DNA from: an uncultured Flavobacteriaceae bacterium
Lineage (GTDB): Bacteria; Bacteroidota; Bacteroidia; Flavobacteriales; Flavobacteriaceae
Reading direction: 5' to 3'
Assembly (NCBI GenBank): GCA_947493535.1
Contig: CANLRK010000005.1
Location: forward strand, 62,001-126,000
Length of the DNA stretch: 64,000 bases
Shown here: positions 48,886 through 57,489 of the stretch, in pieces
Layout of the letters: each line of letters opens with the position of its first letter
How positions within the stretch are numbered: the stretch's first letter is position 1
The notes under the pieces: model-generated
What the model was told of the DNA's origin: nothing
Database searches by the model: none
Seen by the model: only the letters and a program-made list of their open reading frames with translations
Made by a program: the position numbers and the translations under genes

Positions 48886-49146
48886 ATGACAACAAAAAAA
48901 AGTAAACTATTTATTAGTTGCGAAGAGGCCAAATACATTTGCGATAAATCGCAATATCATGAGTCTACTTTTTGGGAAAAACTTCAGCTAAATATAAGAT
49001 ATGCGTATTGTCATATTACACGTGCTTATGTTAAGCAAAACCAAAAACTATCTGAACTTGTACAAAGTGATTCAGTAACATGTATGGACCCCAAAAAAAA
49101 GGCTGAAATAAAAATGAAATTTATTAACGAGCTACAAGATAAGTAA
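48886..49146 (+). CDS. Small anti-sigma-like protein with degenerate zinc site
   Basis: An 86-residue protein directly after the ECF sigma gene. I use the ATG at 48886; a GTG 12 nt upstream is an alternative. The start SCEEAKYICDKSQYHE resembles the zinc anti-sigma (zf-HC2-type) partners of flavobacterial ECF factors, in which a second half HxxxCxxC follows. Here that half reads RYAYCHIT, keeping one Cys and lacking the first His and last Cys. It has no membrane segment. The 3' end overlaps the convergent gene by 15 nt. Confidence 0.65.
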   Translation: MTTKKSKLFISCEEAKYICDKSQYHESTFWEKLQLNIRYAYCHITRAYVKQNQKLSELVQSDSVTCMDPKKKAEIKMKFINELQDK

Positions 49147-49959
49147 GAGTAACAACCAAAAAATAGGAATTCCTTCTACAAAAAAACTAGAGTAGTATTT
49201 TGATTGCTTTTCAGTAGCAAAAACTAAAAACAGAATACTTGTAATAAATACTATAGGCAATACCAACAAATTAACTTCCAATACTTCATCCTTAAAAAAC
49301 TCTAACAACAAAAAAAGCATCGCTAATAAAAGTCCATACATTTTTGTGTACTTTATTCCTATTCGTTGAGGAAGTGTTTTTAACTCAACATCATCTACAT
49401 TCATATCACGTATATCAAAAGGTAAAATCAATAACAACACAAAAGCAAAACGTTGTATTAAACTTACCCAAACATCTGTTGTAATTTCCGTTGAAGCATC
49501 TTGTAAAGGTACTAATACAGTTACTACAGTCCATACTAAGCCCACAATGTATATTTTAATTCCTGATATTTTCCGCAATGTTTTCTCTTTAAAGGAAACC
49601 GCATAAAAAAAAGTAAGCAACATTGGTAGTAATAATAATAATAAGGTGCGTATTTTTAAATAAAATAAACAAACACCTGTTACAAACATTGCTATTAAAC
49701 TTAAATAAAAAATCAGCTTTTTATACATAAAAAGTCCAGAAAACACATCTATAAAACGAGAAGAAATTAATTGCGATTCTTCAAAATACTTTACAAAATT
49801 ATACCCAACAATAGTTCCTGAAAAGATTAGTAACAACAAGGTGTAATTTACAGGAACATCGTGATTTAAATAAGTAACTAACACTAATGCACATACTGAA
49901 ACCGCAACCCAAACACTTGAATTTATAAAAAAATCGAATATATTTTTAAAATCTTTCAC
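49132..49959 (-). CDS. UbiA-like polytopic membrane protein
   Basis: A 275-residue protein with about eight hydrophobic segments. The motif LPFDIRDMNVDD followed by TLPQRIG near residues 182-202 matches the second Asp-rich motif of UbiA prenyltransferases. The first motif (NDxxDxxxD) is not recognisable: the corresponding loop reads GYNFVKYFEES. It may be an enzyme of altered substrate or a non-catalytic relative. Isolated gene; its end overlaps the anti-sigma-like gene by 15 nt. Confidence 0.7.
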   Translation of the reverse strand: MKDFKNIFDFFINSSVWVAVSVCALVLVTYLNHDVPVNYTLLLLIFSGTIVGYNFVKYFEESQLISSRFIDVFSGLFMYKKLIFYLSLIAMFVTGVCLFYLKIRTLLLLLLPMLLTFFYAVSFKEKTLRKISGIKIYIVGLVWTVVTVLVPLQDASTEITTDVWVSLIQRFAFVLLLILPFDIRDMNVDDVELKTLPQRIGIKYTKMYGLLLAMLFLLLEFFKDEVLEVNLLVLPIVFITSILFLVFATEKQSKYYSSFFVEGIPIFWLLLLLIL

Positions 49960-50018
49960 CTTGTAAAAGTAACCTTATATTTTCAGAAAGCCTTACCCTA
50001 GTACAAAAGCATTAATTA

Positions 50019-50035
50019 AGCTGTTAACAACAGCT
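50019..50035. other. Inverted repeat upstream of gcvP
   Basis: AGCTGTT-AAC-AACAGCT is a perfect 7-bp inverted repeat about 55 bp upstream of the gcvP -7 box, in the 183-bp gap between divergent genes. It could be an operator or a weak structure; nothing decisive. Confidence 0.3.
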
Positions 50036-50090
50036 CCTTTTAGTTAACAATTTAGCCAAAATAGTACTCCTAAATTTCAGAATAAAGCCG

Positions 50091-50098
50091 TACTTTTG
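50091..50098 (+). promoter_or_regulatory. -7 promoter element of gcvP
   Basis: TACTTTTG is an exact TAnnTTTG match 44 nt before the gcvP ATG. No TTG at the -33 position. The leader is too short for a glycine riboswitch. Confidence 0.5.
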
Positions 50099-50142
50099 GC
50101 ATCATTTATTTTGTTAAACAACACAACGCAATATAATTACAG

Positions 50143-52992
50143 ATGAAAACAGATTCATTTCAACTCAGACATATTGGTCCTAACCCAAAAGACCGCGCTA
50201 CAATTTTAAATACAATAGGTTTAAATAGCTTAGACGAATTAATTTACGAAACTATTCCTGACGATATTCGTTTAAAAAAGGATTTGGATTTGCCTGAAGC
50301 ACTTAATGAATATGAATACTTAAACCATATTCATGAATTAGGAAATAAAAATCAAGTTTTTAAAACTTACATTGGTTTAGGTTATCATGAAGCCGTTGTG
50401 CCAAGTGTTATACAACGTAATATTTTAGAAAACCCTGGTTGGTATACTGCTTATACTCCTTATCAAGCAGAAATTGCTCAAGGTAGATTAGAAGCATTGT
50501 TAAATTTCCAGACCATGGTTATTGACTTAACAGGAATGGAGCTAGCAAATGCTTCGTTACTTGACGAGGGTACCGCTGCGGCTGAAGCTATGGCCTTATT
50601 GTTTGATGTTAGAGAGCGTGCTCAGAAAAAAGCTAATGTGAATAAGTTTTTTGTTTCTGAGGAAATTTTACCACAAACACTATCTGTTTTACAAACAAGA
50701 GCTATACCAATTGGTATTGAATTAGTAGTTGGAAACCATGAAGATTTTGATTTTTCTGAAGAGTTTTTTGGTGCAATTTTACAATACCCTGGCAAACACG
50801 GTCAGGTATATAATTATGCTAGTTTTGTTGCTAATGCAAATGCCAACAATATAAAAGTAGCGGTTGCTGCAGATATTTTATCGCTTGTTAAATTACAAGC
50901 TCCAGGTGAATTTGGAGCCGATGTTGTAGTTGGAACAACCCAACGCTTCGGAATACCATTAGGTTACGGTGGGCCACATGCTGGCTATTTTGCCACAAAA
51001 GAGAAATATAAAAGAAGTATTCCTGGTAGAATTATTGGAGTTACACAAGATAAAGATGGGGGACGTGCATTGCGTATGGCTTTACAAACACGTGAGCAAC
51101 ACATTAAGCGAGAAAAAGCTACTTCAAATATATGCACCGCTCAAGTACTGTTAGCTGTAATGGCAGGAATGTATGCAGTATACCATGGTAAAGAAGGCTT
51201 ACAATACATTGCTAATAAAGTGCACTGTGCTACAAAAACTTTAGCCGACAAATTAATCGATTTAGGTATTGAACAAACCAACACTACCTATTTTGACACA
51301 ATAACCCTAAAAGTTGAAACTGCTAAAATAAAACCAGTAGCAGAAGCTGCTAAAATAAATTTCAATTATATAGATAGCAACACACTTTCTATTGCATTAA
51401 ATGAAACAGTCGGCATAAAAGAACTTAATACCATTATTAATGTTTTTACTTCTGCTTTAAATATAAAAGCTACTCCGATAAGTAGCCTTACCACTTCTGA
51501 TGCAATACCAAATAATTTATTACGTAACACATCATTTTTAGATAATGAGGTGTTTAACACTTATCATTCAGAAACTGAAATGATGCGTTACATTAAAAAA
51601 TTAGAACGTAAAGATTTATCCTTAAACCACTCTATGATTTCTTTAGGATCATGTACCATGAAGCTAAATGCTGCTTCTGAAATGCTCCCTTTAAGTAACC
51701 CTAACTGGGGAAACATACATCCTTTTGCTCCATTAAAACAAGTACAAGGTTACCAAGAAGTTCTTAAAAACTTAGAACACCAACTAAATGTTATTACAGG
51801 TTTTGCAGGTACTTCATTACAACCTAACTCTGGCGCCCAGGGTGAACTTGCTGGTTTAATGGTTATACGAGCATATCATGAATCTAGAGGAGATCATCAT
51901 AGAAATATTTGTTTAATTCCTGCTTCTGCTCACGGTACCAATCCAGCATCAGCAGTTATGGCTGGTATGAAAGTAGTGGTTACTAAAACTGATGAAAAAG
52001 GAAATATTGATGTAGAAGATTTACGTGAAAAAGCATTTTTACATAAAGAGAATCTTTCTGCTTTAATGGTTACTTACCCATCTACTCACGGTGTTTTTGA
52101 GAAAGCTATTTGTGAAATAACACAAATAATTCACGATAACGGCGGACAAGTATATATGGATGGAGCCAATATGAATGCACAAGTAGGTTTAACAAACCCG
52201 GCAACAATTGGGGCTGATGTTTGCCACCTCAATCTGCATAAAACATTTGCTATCCCTCACGGAGGAGGTGGACCAGGTGTGGGACCAATTTGTGTTGCAC
52301 CACAATTAGTTCCTTTTTTACCTAGCAACCCAATTATTCCTACAGGTGGCGATAGTGCTATTACAGCAATATCATCCGCTCCTTGGGGATCTGCATTGGT
52401 GTGCTTAATATCTTACGGTTATATAACTATGTTAGGAGCTAAAGGATTAAAAGATGCTACTATAAATGCCATTTTAAATGCCAACTATATCAAAGAGCGT
52501 TTAAACGGTCACTACGCAACTTTATATACAGGAGAACGAGGTCGTGCAGCTCATGAAATGATTATTGACTGTAGAGAGTTTAAACAGAATGGTATTGAAG
52601 TAAGCGATATTGCAAAACGTTTAATGGATTATGGTTTCCATGCACCAACTGTATCTTTTCCAGTTGCTGGAACAATTATGATTGAACCAACAGAGTCAGA
52701 AAATTTAGCCGAGTTAGATCGTTTTTGTGATGCTTTAATTGCAATACGAAAAGAAATAGCAGAAGCTACTGCAGATAACCCAAATAACCCATTAAAAAAT
52801 GCTCCTCACACTCAAGCAATGCTTACTGCCAATAAATGGAACTTACCATATACCAGGCAGCAGGCTGCTTTTCCTTTGCCACATATTGCCGATAATAAGT
52901 TTTGGCCTACTGTACGAAGAGTTGATGATGCATATGGTGACAGAAATTTAATTTGTAGTTGTATTGGAATTGAGGCATATGCCGAAGCATAA
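50143..52992 (+). CDS. gcvP: Glycine dehydrogenase (decarboxylating), P protein
   Basis: The P protein of the glycine cleavage system decarboxylates glycine with pyridoxal phosphate and passes the aminomethyl group to the H protein. The 949-residue single-chain form contains both halves that are split as GcvPA/GcvPB elsewhere. The start [19 protein letters not shown] is typical, and the PLP lysine is Lys700 in [17 protein letters not shown]. Complete. The other system genes are not in the window. It has its own promoter element and a strong terminator, so it is monocistronic. Confidence 0.97.
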   Translation: MKTDSFQLRHIGPNPKDRATILNTIGLNSLDELIYETIPDDIRLKKDLDLPEALNEYEYLNHIHELGNKNQVFKTYIGLGYHEAVVPSVIQRNILENPGWYTAYTPYQAEIAQGRLEALLNFQTMVIDLTGMELANASLLDEGTAAAEAMALLFDVRERAQKKANVNKFFVSEEILPQTLSVLQTRAIPIGIELVVGNHEDFDFSEEFFGAILQYPGKHGQVYNYASFVANANANNIKVAVAADILSLVKLQAPGEFGADVVVGTTQRFGIPLGYGGPHAGYFATKEKYKRSIPGRIIGVTQDKDGGRALRMALQTREQHIKREKATSNICTAQVLLAVMAGMYAVYHGKEGLQYIANKVHCATKTLADKLIDLGIEQTNTTYFDTITLKVETAKIKPVAEAAKINFNYIDSNTLSIALNETVGIKELNTIINVFTSALNIKATPISSLTTSDAIPNNLLRNTSFLDNEVFNTYHSETEMMRYIKKLERKDLSLNHSMISLGSCTMKLNAASEMLPLSNPNWGNIHPFAPLKQVQGYQEVLKNLEHQLNVITGFAGTSLQPNSGAQGELAGLMVIRAYHESRGDHHRNICLIPASAHGTNPASAVMAGMKVVVTKTDEKGNIDVEDLREKAFLHKENLSALMVTYPSTHGVFEKAICEITQIIHDNGGQVYMDGANMNAQVGLTNPATIGADVCHLNLHKTFAIPHGGGGPGVGPICVAPQLVPFLPSNPIIPTGGDSAITAISSAPWGSALVCLISYGYITMLGAKGLKDATINAILNANYIKERLNGHYATLYTGERGRAAHEMIIDCREFKQNGIEVSDIAKRLMDYGFHAPTVSFPVAGTIMIEPTESENLAELDRFCDALIAIRKEIAEATADNPNNPLKNAPHTQAMLTANKWNLPYTRQQAAFPLPHIADNKFWPTVRRVDDAYGDRNLICSCIGIEAYAEA

Positions 52993-53013
52993 TATGATCG
53001 CTTAAATAATTAC

Positions 53014-53050
53014 AGACCTCATAACAAAACAAGCTTATGAGGTCTTTTTT
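53014..53050 (+). terminator. Terminator of gcvP
   Basis: AGACCTCATAA (53014-53024) pairs perfectly with TTATGAGGTCT (53035-53045) around a 10-nt loop, then a run of T's; 21 nt after the gcvP stop. Confidence 0.9.
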
Positions 53051-53164
53051 CTTTATATATACTCAAAATATTATCAATCTCATAAAAATATCATAATAAA
53101 CCTAAAAACAACACGCTAGCTCTTTTATAATAAGTACCTTGTTCTACTATACTTAAAATTTATT

Positions 53165-54223
53165 ATGAATATTAAAATAACGGGAACGGGTTCATATATC
53201 CCAAATGTTGTAAAGAAAAATACTGATTTTAATGATCATAATTTTTTCAACGCAGATGGCTCAGCTTTTAAACAAAGTAACGACATCATTATTAAAAAAT
53301 TCAAAGCTATTACTGGTATTGATGAAAGACGTTATGCAGAACCACACTTAAATACTTCAGATTTAGGTTTTTTTGCTGCAGAAAAAGCAATTTCTGATGC
53401 TAACATAAACCCAGAAGAACTTGATTATATTATAGTAGCTAGTAATTATGGAGATGTACAACACGGCAGCATCCAATGTGATACTGTACCCAGTATTGCT
53501 TCTAGAATAAAACAAAAATTACGCATAAAAAATCCTAATTGCATTGCTTACGACTTACTTTTTGGATGCCCTGGATGGGTACAAGCCATGATTCATGCAC
53601 AAGGATTTATTAAGGGCGGTATGGCAAAAAAATGTTTGGTTATAGGAGCCGAAACTCTTTCACGAGTTGTTGATTCGTCGGACAGAGATTCAATGATATA
53701 TTCTGATGGTTCAGGAGCTGCTATACTTGAAATAAACAATTCAGAAAAAGGGATATTATCTCATGAGTCGGCAAGTTACACCTATAATGAAGCCGAATAT
53801 ATTTATTTTGGAAAAACCTATGATAAAACATGTAATAGCAATACAAAATATATTAAAATGCACGGCCGAAAAATATACGAATTCGCTCTAAACAATGTAC
53901 CTCAAGCTATGAAAAAATGTTTAGACAAAAGCGGTGTATCTATTAACAATTTGAAAAAAATATTCATACATCAAGCTAATGAAAAAATGGATGAAGCTAT
54001 TTTAGATCGTTTTTATAAGCTCTATAATATTGAAACTCCTAAAAACATTATGCCTATGAGTATTCATGAATTTGGAAATAGCTCTGTAGCAACCATTCCT
54101 ACCTTATATGATTTGGTTATCAAAAACAAATTCAACAACCACAGTTTAATTAAAGGAGATATTATTCTTTTTGCAAGTGTTGGCGCTGGAATGAATATTA
54201 ATGCCATTACCTATCAATACTAA
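53165..54223 (+). CDS. 3-oxoacyl-ACP synthase III-type (FabH-like) enzyme
   Basis: A condensing enzyme of the FabH type, which primes fatty acids or polyketide-like chains from acyl-CoA. The 352-residue protein has the catalytic Cys135 in LFGCPGW, His in IFIHQANEKM near 265, and Asn in EFGNSSVATIP near 296. Residues 1-30 (KITGTGSYIPNVV) begin the thiolase fold. It is longer than housekeeping FabH and stands apart from fatty-acid genes, so it may serve a specialised lipid or pigment pathway; that is inference. Confidence 0.9.
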   Translation: MNIKITGTGSYIPNVVKKNTDFNDHNFFNADGSAFKQSNDIIIKKFKAITGIDERRYAEPHLNTSDLGFFAAEKAISDANINPEELDYIIVASNYGDVQHGSIQCDTVPSIASRIKQKLRIKNPNCIAYDLLFGCPGWVQAMIHAQGFIKGGMAKKCLVIGAETLSRVVDSSDRDSMIYSDGSGAAILEINNSEKGILSHESASYTYNEAEYIYFGKTYDKTCNSNTKYIKMHGRKIYEFALNNVPQAMKKCLDKSGVSINNLKKIFIHQANEKMDEAILDRFYKLYNIETPKNIMPMSIHEFGNSSVATIPTLYDLVIKNKFNNHSLIKGDIILFASVGAGMNINAITYQY

Positions 54224-54249
54224 ATTACACATTACATTATAATTTTCCG

Positions 54250-54257
54250 TTTCTTTG
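54250..54257 (+). promoter_or_regulatory. Possible -7 promoter element of proC
   Basis: TTTCTTTG fits TAnnTTTG at 7 of 8 positions, 23 nt before the proC ATG. No -33 element assigned. Confidence 0.3.
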
Positions 54258-54280
54258 TGTTAAACTAACAATGTAAAACA

Positions 54281-55063
54281 ATGAAAATTGCAATACTAGG
54301 TGGTGGTAATTTAGGGCAATCAATAGCACAAGGGCTACTTGAAAACAAGGTTTCCCCTGAAACTATTACCGTTACGCGAAACAAAACAGAACTGCTTAAT
54401 AACTTACAGCAACAAGGAGTTCATGTAAGTAACAATAATAACGAAGCTACTAAAAACGCTGACCTTGTTATTATTGCAGTTAAACCTTATAAAATTGCTG
54501 AAATATTACAAGAAATTAAACCTGAAATAACTACCACAAAAATTCTTGTATCTGTAGTTAGTGATTTTTCTATTCAACAGATAGAAGAAAACCTTTCTAC
54601 CAAACCAACTATTATTAGAGCCATGCCAAACACTGCTTCTGCAGTAAATGAATCTATTACTTGCATAGCCTCTAACAACGCTTCTACTGAAGATTTAAAA
54701 ATTGTAACTAGCATATTCAAATCTTTAGGAGAAACTGTCGAAATTAACGAGACTTTAATGGATGCCGCAACTGTTTTAGGCGCCTGTGGTATTGCCTACG
54801 TATTGCGTTTTATACGCAGTATGATTCAAGGTGGTATTGAAATTGGTTTTGATGCACAAACAGCCACTAAAATAGCAACGCAAGCTGTAAAAGGTGCTAG
54901 TGAATTATTACTTCAAAAAAGGAATCATCCCGAAGCAGAAATAGATAAAGTTACTACACCAAAAGGTTGTACCATTGCTGGATTAAACGAAATGGAACAT
55001 CAAGGCTTTAGTTCTGCTTTAATTAAAGGTATTAAAACCTCTTTTGATAATATTTCTAATTAA
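54281..55063 (+). CDS. proC: Pyrroline-5-carboxylate reductase
   Basis: ProC makes proline from pyrroline-5-carboxylate with NAD(P)H. The 260-residue product has the Rossmann motif ILGGGNLGQSIA (residues 4-15), VIIAVKP near 63, RAMPNTA near 113, and the C-terminal dimerisation domain with ACGIAYVLRF and VTTPKGCTIAGL. Length is normal. It is a single gene; other proline genes are not in the window. Confidence 0.95.
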   Translation: MKIAILGGGNLGQSIAQGLLENKVSPETITVTRNKTELLNNLQQQGVHVSNNNNEATKNADLVIIAVKPYKIAEILQEIKPEITTTKILVSVVSDFSIQQIEENLSTKPTIIRAMPNTASAVNESITCIASNNASTEDLKIVTSIFKSLGETVEINETLMDAATVLGACGIAYVLRFIRSMIQGGIEIGFDAQTATKIATQAVKGASELLLQKRNHPEAEIDKVTTPKGCTIAGLNEMEHQGFSSALIKGIKTSFDNISN

Positions 55064-55099
55064 AAATATCATTACTCAATAGGTTTTCATAAAAAAGAG

Positions 55100-55107
55100 T
55101 AGTTTTG
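55100..55107 (+). promoter_or_regulatory. -7 promoter element of the methyltransferase gene
   Basis: TAGTTTTG is an exact TAnnTTTG match ending only 4 nt before the ATG at 55112. If used, transcription would begin at or near the A of the start codon, giving a leaderless or almost leaderless mRNA. Confidence 0.4.
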
Positions 55108-55111
55108 AGTT

Positions 55112-55636
55112 ATGTACGAAAAAACATTCCCAAATAAACGCTATAAACACACTGCTAAATTCTTAGAAAAACATCTTTCTACGAAAGAAACTATCTTAGA
55201 TTTAGGTGTTCCAAACCCCTTTTCTAAAATTATGGCTGAAATGGGCTATAAGGTTAAAAATACCAAAGGAGAAGATTTAGATGTAGATTTTTCCACGGTT
55301 CAAAATAGCACCTATAATGCAGTAACCGCATTTGAAATATTTGAACACCTTATTGCCCCATTAAATGTTTTGCAAGAATTAAAAGCTAACAAATTGGTAG
55401 CATCTATACCCATGCGTTTATGGTTTGCTCCTGCTTACAGAAGCAAAACCGATAAGTGGGACAGGCATTATCACGAATTTGAAGATTGGCAATTTGATTG
55501 GCTTTTAGAAAAGGCTGGTTGGAAAATAATAGCCAAAGAAAAATTCACCAATCCGGTTAAAAAAATAGGAATAAGACCTTTATTACGCCTATTTACTCAT
55601 AGGTATTATTTAGTTTACGCAGAACGAATACATTAG
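55112..55636 (+). CDS. Class I SAM-dependent methyltransferase-like protein
   Basis: A 174-residue protein with a reduced Rossmann fold: ETILDLGVPNPFSK near residues 26-40 in the SAM-binding loop position (the usual GxGxG is replaced), AVTAFEIFEHLIAP near 69-82, then KLVASIPMRLWF. This matches small methyltransferase-like proteins of flavobacteria, often paired with glycosyltransferases. The altered glycine motif leaves catalytic activity uncertain. It is followed after 4 nt by a family-2 glycosyltransferase, so the two are probably one operon. Confidence 0.75.
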   Translation: MYEKTFPNKRYKHTAKFLEKHLSTKETILDLGVPNPFSKIMAEMGYKVKNTKGEDLDVDFSTVQNSTYNAVTAFEIFEHLIAPLNVLQELKANKLVASIPMRLWFAPAYRSKTDKWDRHYHEFEDWQFDWLLEKAGWKIIAKEKFTNPVKKIGIRPLLRLFTHRYYLVYAERIH

Positions 55637-55640
55637 TATT

Positions 55641-56489
55641 TTGAACTACTACATTGTCATACCAGCACACAATGAAGCCAAATATATAGGCCTAACCTTA
55701 CAGAGTATTGTTGCACAAACTAAACTCCCAACAAAAGTTGTTGTGGTTAATGACAACTCAACCGATAACACTGAAACTATTGTTTCAAATTTCTGTAAAA
55801 AACACCCCTATATCTCACTTGTAAACACCACTTCAAACAATCAGCATTTACCTGGTAGTAAAGTAATAGAAGCCTTTTATAAAGGATACCATACTTTAGA
55901 CGAAAACTATGATTTTATTGTAAAACTAGACGCCGATTTAATCTTACCTAACCATTATTTTGAAACTATAATCAAGCACTTTAAAAGTGATGAAAAAATA
56001 GGAATGTGTGGTGGTTTTGCTTATGTTGAAAAAAACAACCATTGGGCTTTAGAAAACCTAACCAACAAAGATCATATTAGAGGAGCCTTTAAAGCTTACC
56101 GAAAAGCTTGTTTTAACGATATTGGTAAGCTGAAAAAATCTATGGGATGGGATACTGTTGATGAATTATTAGCACAGTATCATTGTTGGAAAATTAAAAC
56201 GGATGAATCATTAATCGTAAAACACTTAAAACCTACAGGAGCATTATATAACAAAGAAGCAAGATACAAACAAGGAGAGGCTTTTTACAAAATAGGCTAT
56301 AGTTTCACACTCGCTTTTATTGCTAGTTTAAAATTAGCATTTTTAAAACGCACTCCTTTACTCTTTATAGACTATATAATAGGGTTTTATAATGCTCAAA
56401 AAAAACAAACTCAAAAACTTGTTACTCCCCAAGAAAGTAAATTCATTAAAGCATTACGTTGGAAAATTATTAAGCGTAAATTATCTTAA
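55641..56489 (+). CDS. Family 2 glycosyltransferase
   Basis: A 282-residue GT-A fold transferase of unknown acceptor. The N-terminus reads NYYIVIPAHNEAKYI, the nucleotide-sugar site is VVVNDNSTDNT near 36-46, and the metal-binding motif is KLDADLIL near 91-98. The start is a TTG 4 nt after the methyltransferase stop; no ATG is available nearby. The C-terminal half has a hydrophobic stretch (YSFTLAFIASLKLAF) that may lie on the membrane. Possibly involved in a cell-surface glycan with the upstream methyltransferase-like protein. Confidence 0.85.
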   Translation: MNYYIVIPAHNEAKYIGLTLQSIVAQTKLPTKVVVVNDNSTDNTETIVSNFCKKHPYISLVNTTSNNQHLPGSKVIEAFYKGYHTLDENYDFIVKLDADLILPNHYFETIIKHFKSDEKIGMCGGFAYVEKNNHWALENLTNKDHIRGAFKAYRKACFNDIGKLKKSMGWDTVDELLAQYHCWKIKTDESLIVKHLKPTGALYNKEARYKQGEAFYKIGYSFTLAFIASLKLAFLKRTPLLFIDYIIGFYNAQKKQTQKLVTPQESKFIKALRWKIIKRKLS

Positions 56490-56510
56490 GTTAATCTTAG
56501 CGTCTAAAAT

Positions 56511-56541
56511 TTTGGAAACTCATATAAAATGAGTACTTTAG
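56511..56541 (+). promoter_or_regulatory. Promoter of the small-lipoprotein operon with symmetric spacer
   Basis: TTTG (56511-56514), 19 bp, then TACTTTAG (56534-56541), 7 of 8 to TAnnTTTG. The spacer holds an inverted repeat ACTCAT-ATAAA-ATGAGT (56518-56534), sitting between the two promoter elements. Confidence 0.6.
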
Positions 56542-56542
56542 G

Positions 56543-56554
56543 TTGGTTAACCAA
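56543..56554 (+). promoter_or_regulatory. 12-bp palindrome at the predicted transcription start
   Basis: TTGGTTAACCAA is a perfect palindrome just after the -7 box and 14 nt before the ATG. Its GGTTAACC core also occurs at 14980-14987 upstream of the second susC. An operator is plausible but unproven. Confidence 0.45.
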
Positions 56555-56568
56555 TTTATAACGTTTAC

Positions 56569-56775
56569 ATGAAAAAAACACTTATTTTATTAGCAAGCTT
56601 ACCTTTATTCTTTTTGTCCTGTACAGATAAAAAAGCTGAAGCTGAAAAGAAAAAAGAACAAGAAATACAACAACAAATTGAATCTGTAGAAAAAGACATT
56701 GAAAGTGTTGTTGAAGACATTGAAAAAGAAGCAGAAGAAATTGAACAACAATTAGACGAATTAGATAACCTATAA
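56569..56775 (+). CDS. Small coiled-coil lipoprotein
   Basis: A 68-residue lipoprotein: signal peptide ending LFFLSC, then TDKKAEAEKKKEQEIQQQ and a long Glu/Lys/Gln-rich stretch with heptad spacing (EDIEKEAEEIEQQLDELDNL region), predicted to form a coiled coil. Such proteins sit in the envelope and may stabilise membranes or bind partners; no family is recognised. The next gene, 11 nt on, encodes another coiled-coil periplasmic protein, so they probably act together. Confidence 0.75.
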   Translation: MKKTLILLASLPLFFLSCTDKKAEAEKKKEQEIQQQIESVEKDIESVVEDIEKEAEEIEQQLDELDNL

Positions 56776-56786
56776 AACATATTAAT

Positions 56787-57443
56787 ATGAACTATATTAA
56801 ATCAATATGCTTATTAGCGTTAGCGCTAACAGTAAGTACTAGTTATGCTCAAGATAAAAAAGAGCATAAAAAACACAAAAAAGAAATGCATCAGAAAAAA
56901 GAGGAAATGATGCAGAAAAAAGAAGAAATGAAAGCTGAAAGAGCGGAACTAAAAGAGCAACGAGATCAGCTAAAAGAAAAACATAAAGAAGGACGTGAAG
57001 CCATTCTTGCCGAACATAAGGAAGCTATGAAAAACATGACTCCCGAAGAACGTAAAGCTTACATGGAAGAACATCCTGAATTAGGCAAAAAAATGAAGGA
57101 GCACAACATGAACATGAAAGCTCATAAAAAAGCCTTAAAAGAAAAACATGTAGCCTTAAAAAATAAAAAAGCCGATGCTGCTCAACATAAAATTGAAGCA
57201 AAAAAAGAGCGTTTAGCTTATTTTGAACAACGTAGTCAAAATGCCGAAAAACGTATTGCTTCTGCTAAAGAGCGTATTGCACAACAAAAAGAGGTTGGAG
57301 AAATAACCGAAGAAGAATATGCAGAAAAGCTAGAGAAAATATTAGCTCTAGAAAAAAGAAACAATGAACATCAAGAAAAAATGATAGCCAAGAAAGAATT
57401 GCTTAAAGAAAAAACACGTAAGCTTAAAGAACTTGACAAATAA
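56787..57443 (+). CDS. Periplasmic coiled-coil protein, Lys/Glu-rich
   Basis: The 218-residue product has a signal peptide (MNYIKSICLLALALTVSTSYAQ) and is otherwise a charged helix, rich in Lys, Glu, Met and His. Residues 34-47 are two near-identical seven-residue units, MHQKKEE and MMQKKEE, encoded by 21-bp repeats at 56886-56927. The piece NMTPEERKAYMEEHPELG faintly recalls periplasmic chaperone-like proteins of the Spy group, but that is weak. It is 11 nt after the small lipoprotein gene and ends at a bidirectional terminator. Confidence 0.7.
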   Translation: MNYIKSICLLALALTVSTSYAQDKKEHKKHKKEMHQKKEEMMQKKEEMKAERAELKEQRDQLKEKHKEGREAILAEHKEAMKNMTPEERKAYMEEHPELGKKMKEHNMNMKAHKKALKEKHVALKNKKADAAQHKIEAKKERLAYFEQRSQNAEKRIASAKERIAQQKEVGEITEEEYAEKLEKILALEKRNNEHQEKMIAKKELLKEKTRKLKELDK

Positions 57444-57444
57444 T

Positions 57445-57478
57445 AAAAAAAGAGCCGCAATTTGCGGCTCTTTTTTTT
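57445..57478. terminator. Bidirectional terminator between the coiled-coil gene and pafA
   Basis: Seven A's, then GAGCCGC (ending 57458), loop AATTT, GCGGCTC (from 57464) and a run of eight T's. It serves the plus-strand gene just upstream and the minus-strand pafA, whose stop is at 57490. Confidence 0.92.
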
Positions 57479-57489
57479 ATTATTAAACA

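Noticed and set aside
50099-50142. Possible glycine riboswitch before gcvP
   Set aside because: Only 44 nt lie between the -7 box and the ATG, too short for the two-helix aptamer, and no conserved core was seen.
56565-56780. 71-codon frame opposite the small lipoprotein gene
   Set aside because: It is rich in Ser, Cys and Phe as the mirror of Lys/Glu codons, with no independent promoter; the plus-strand gene has a clear lipoprotein signal.
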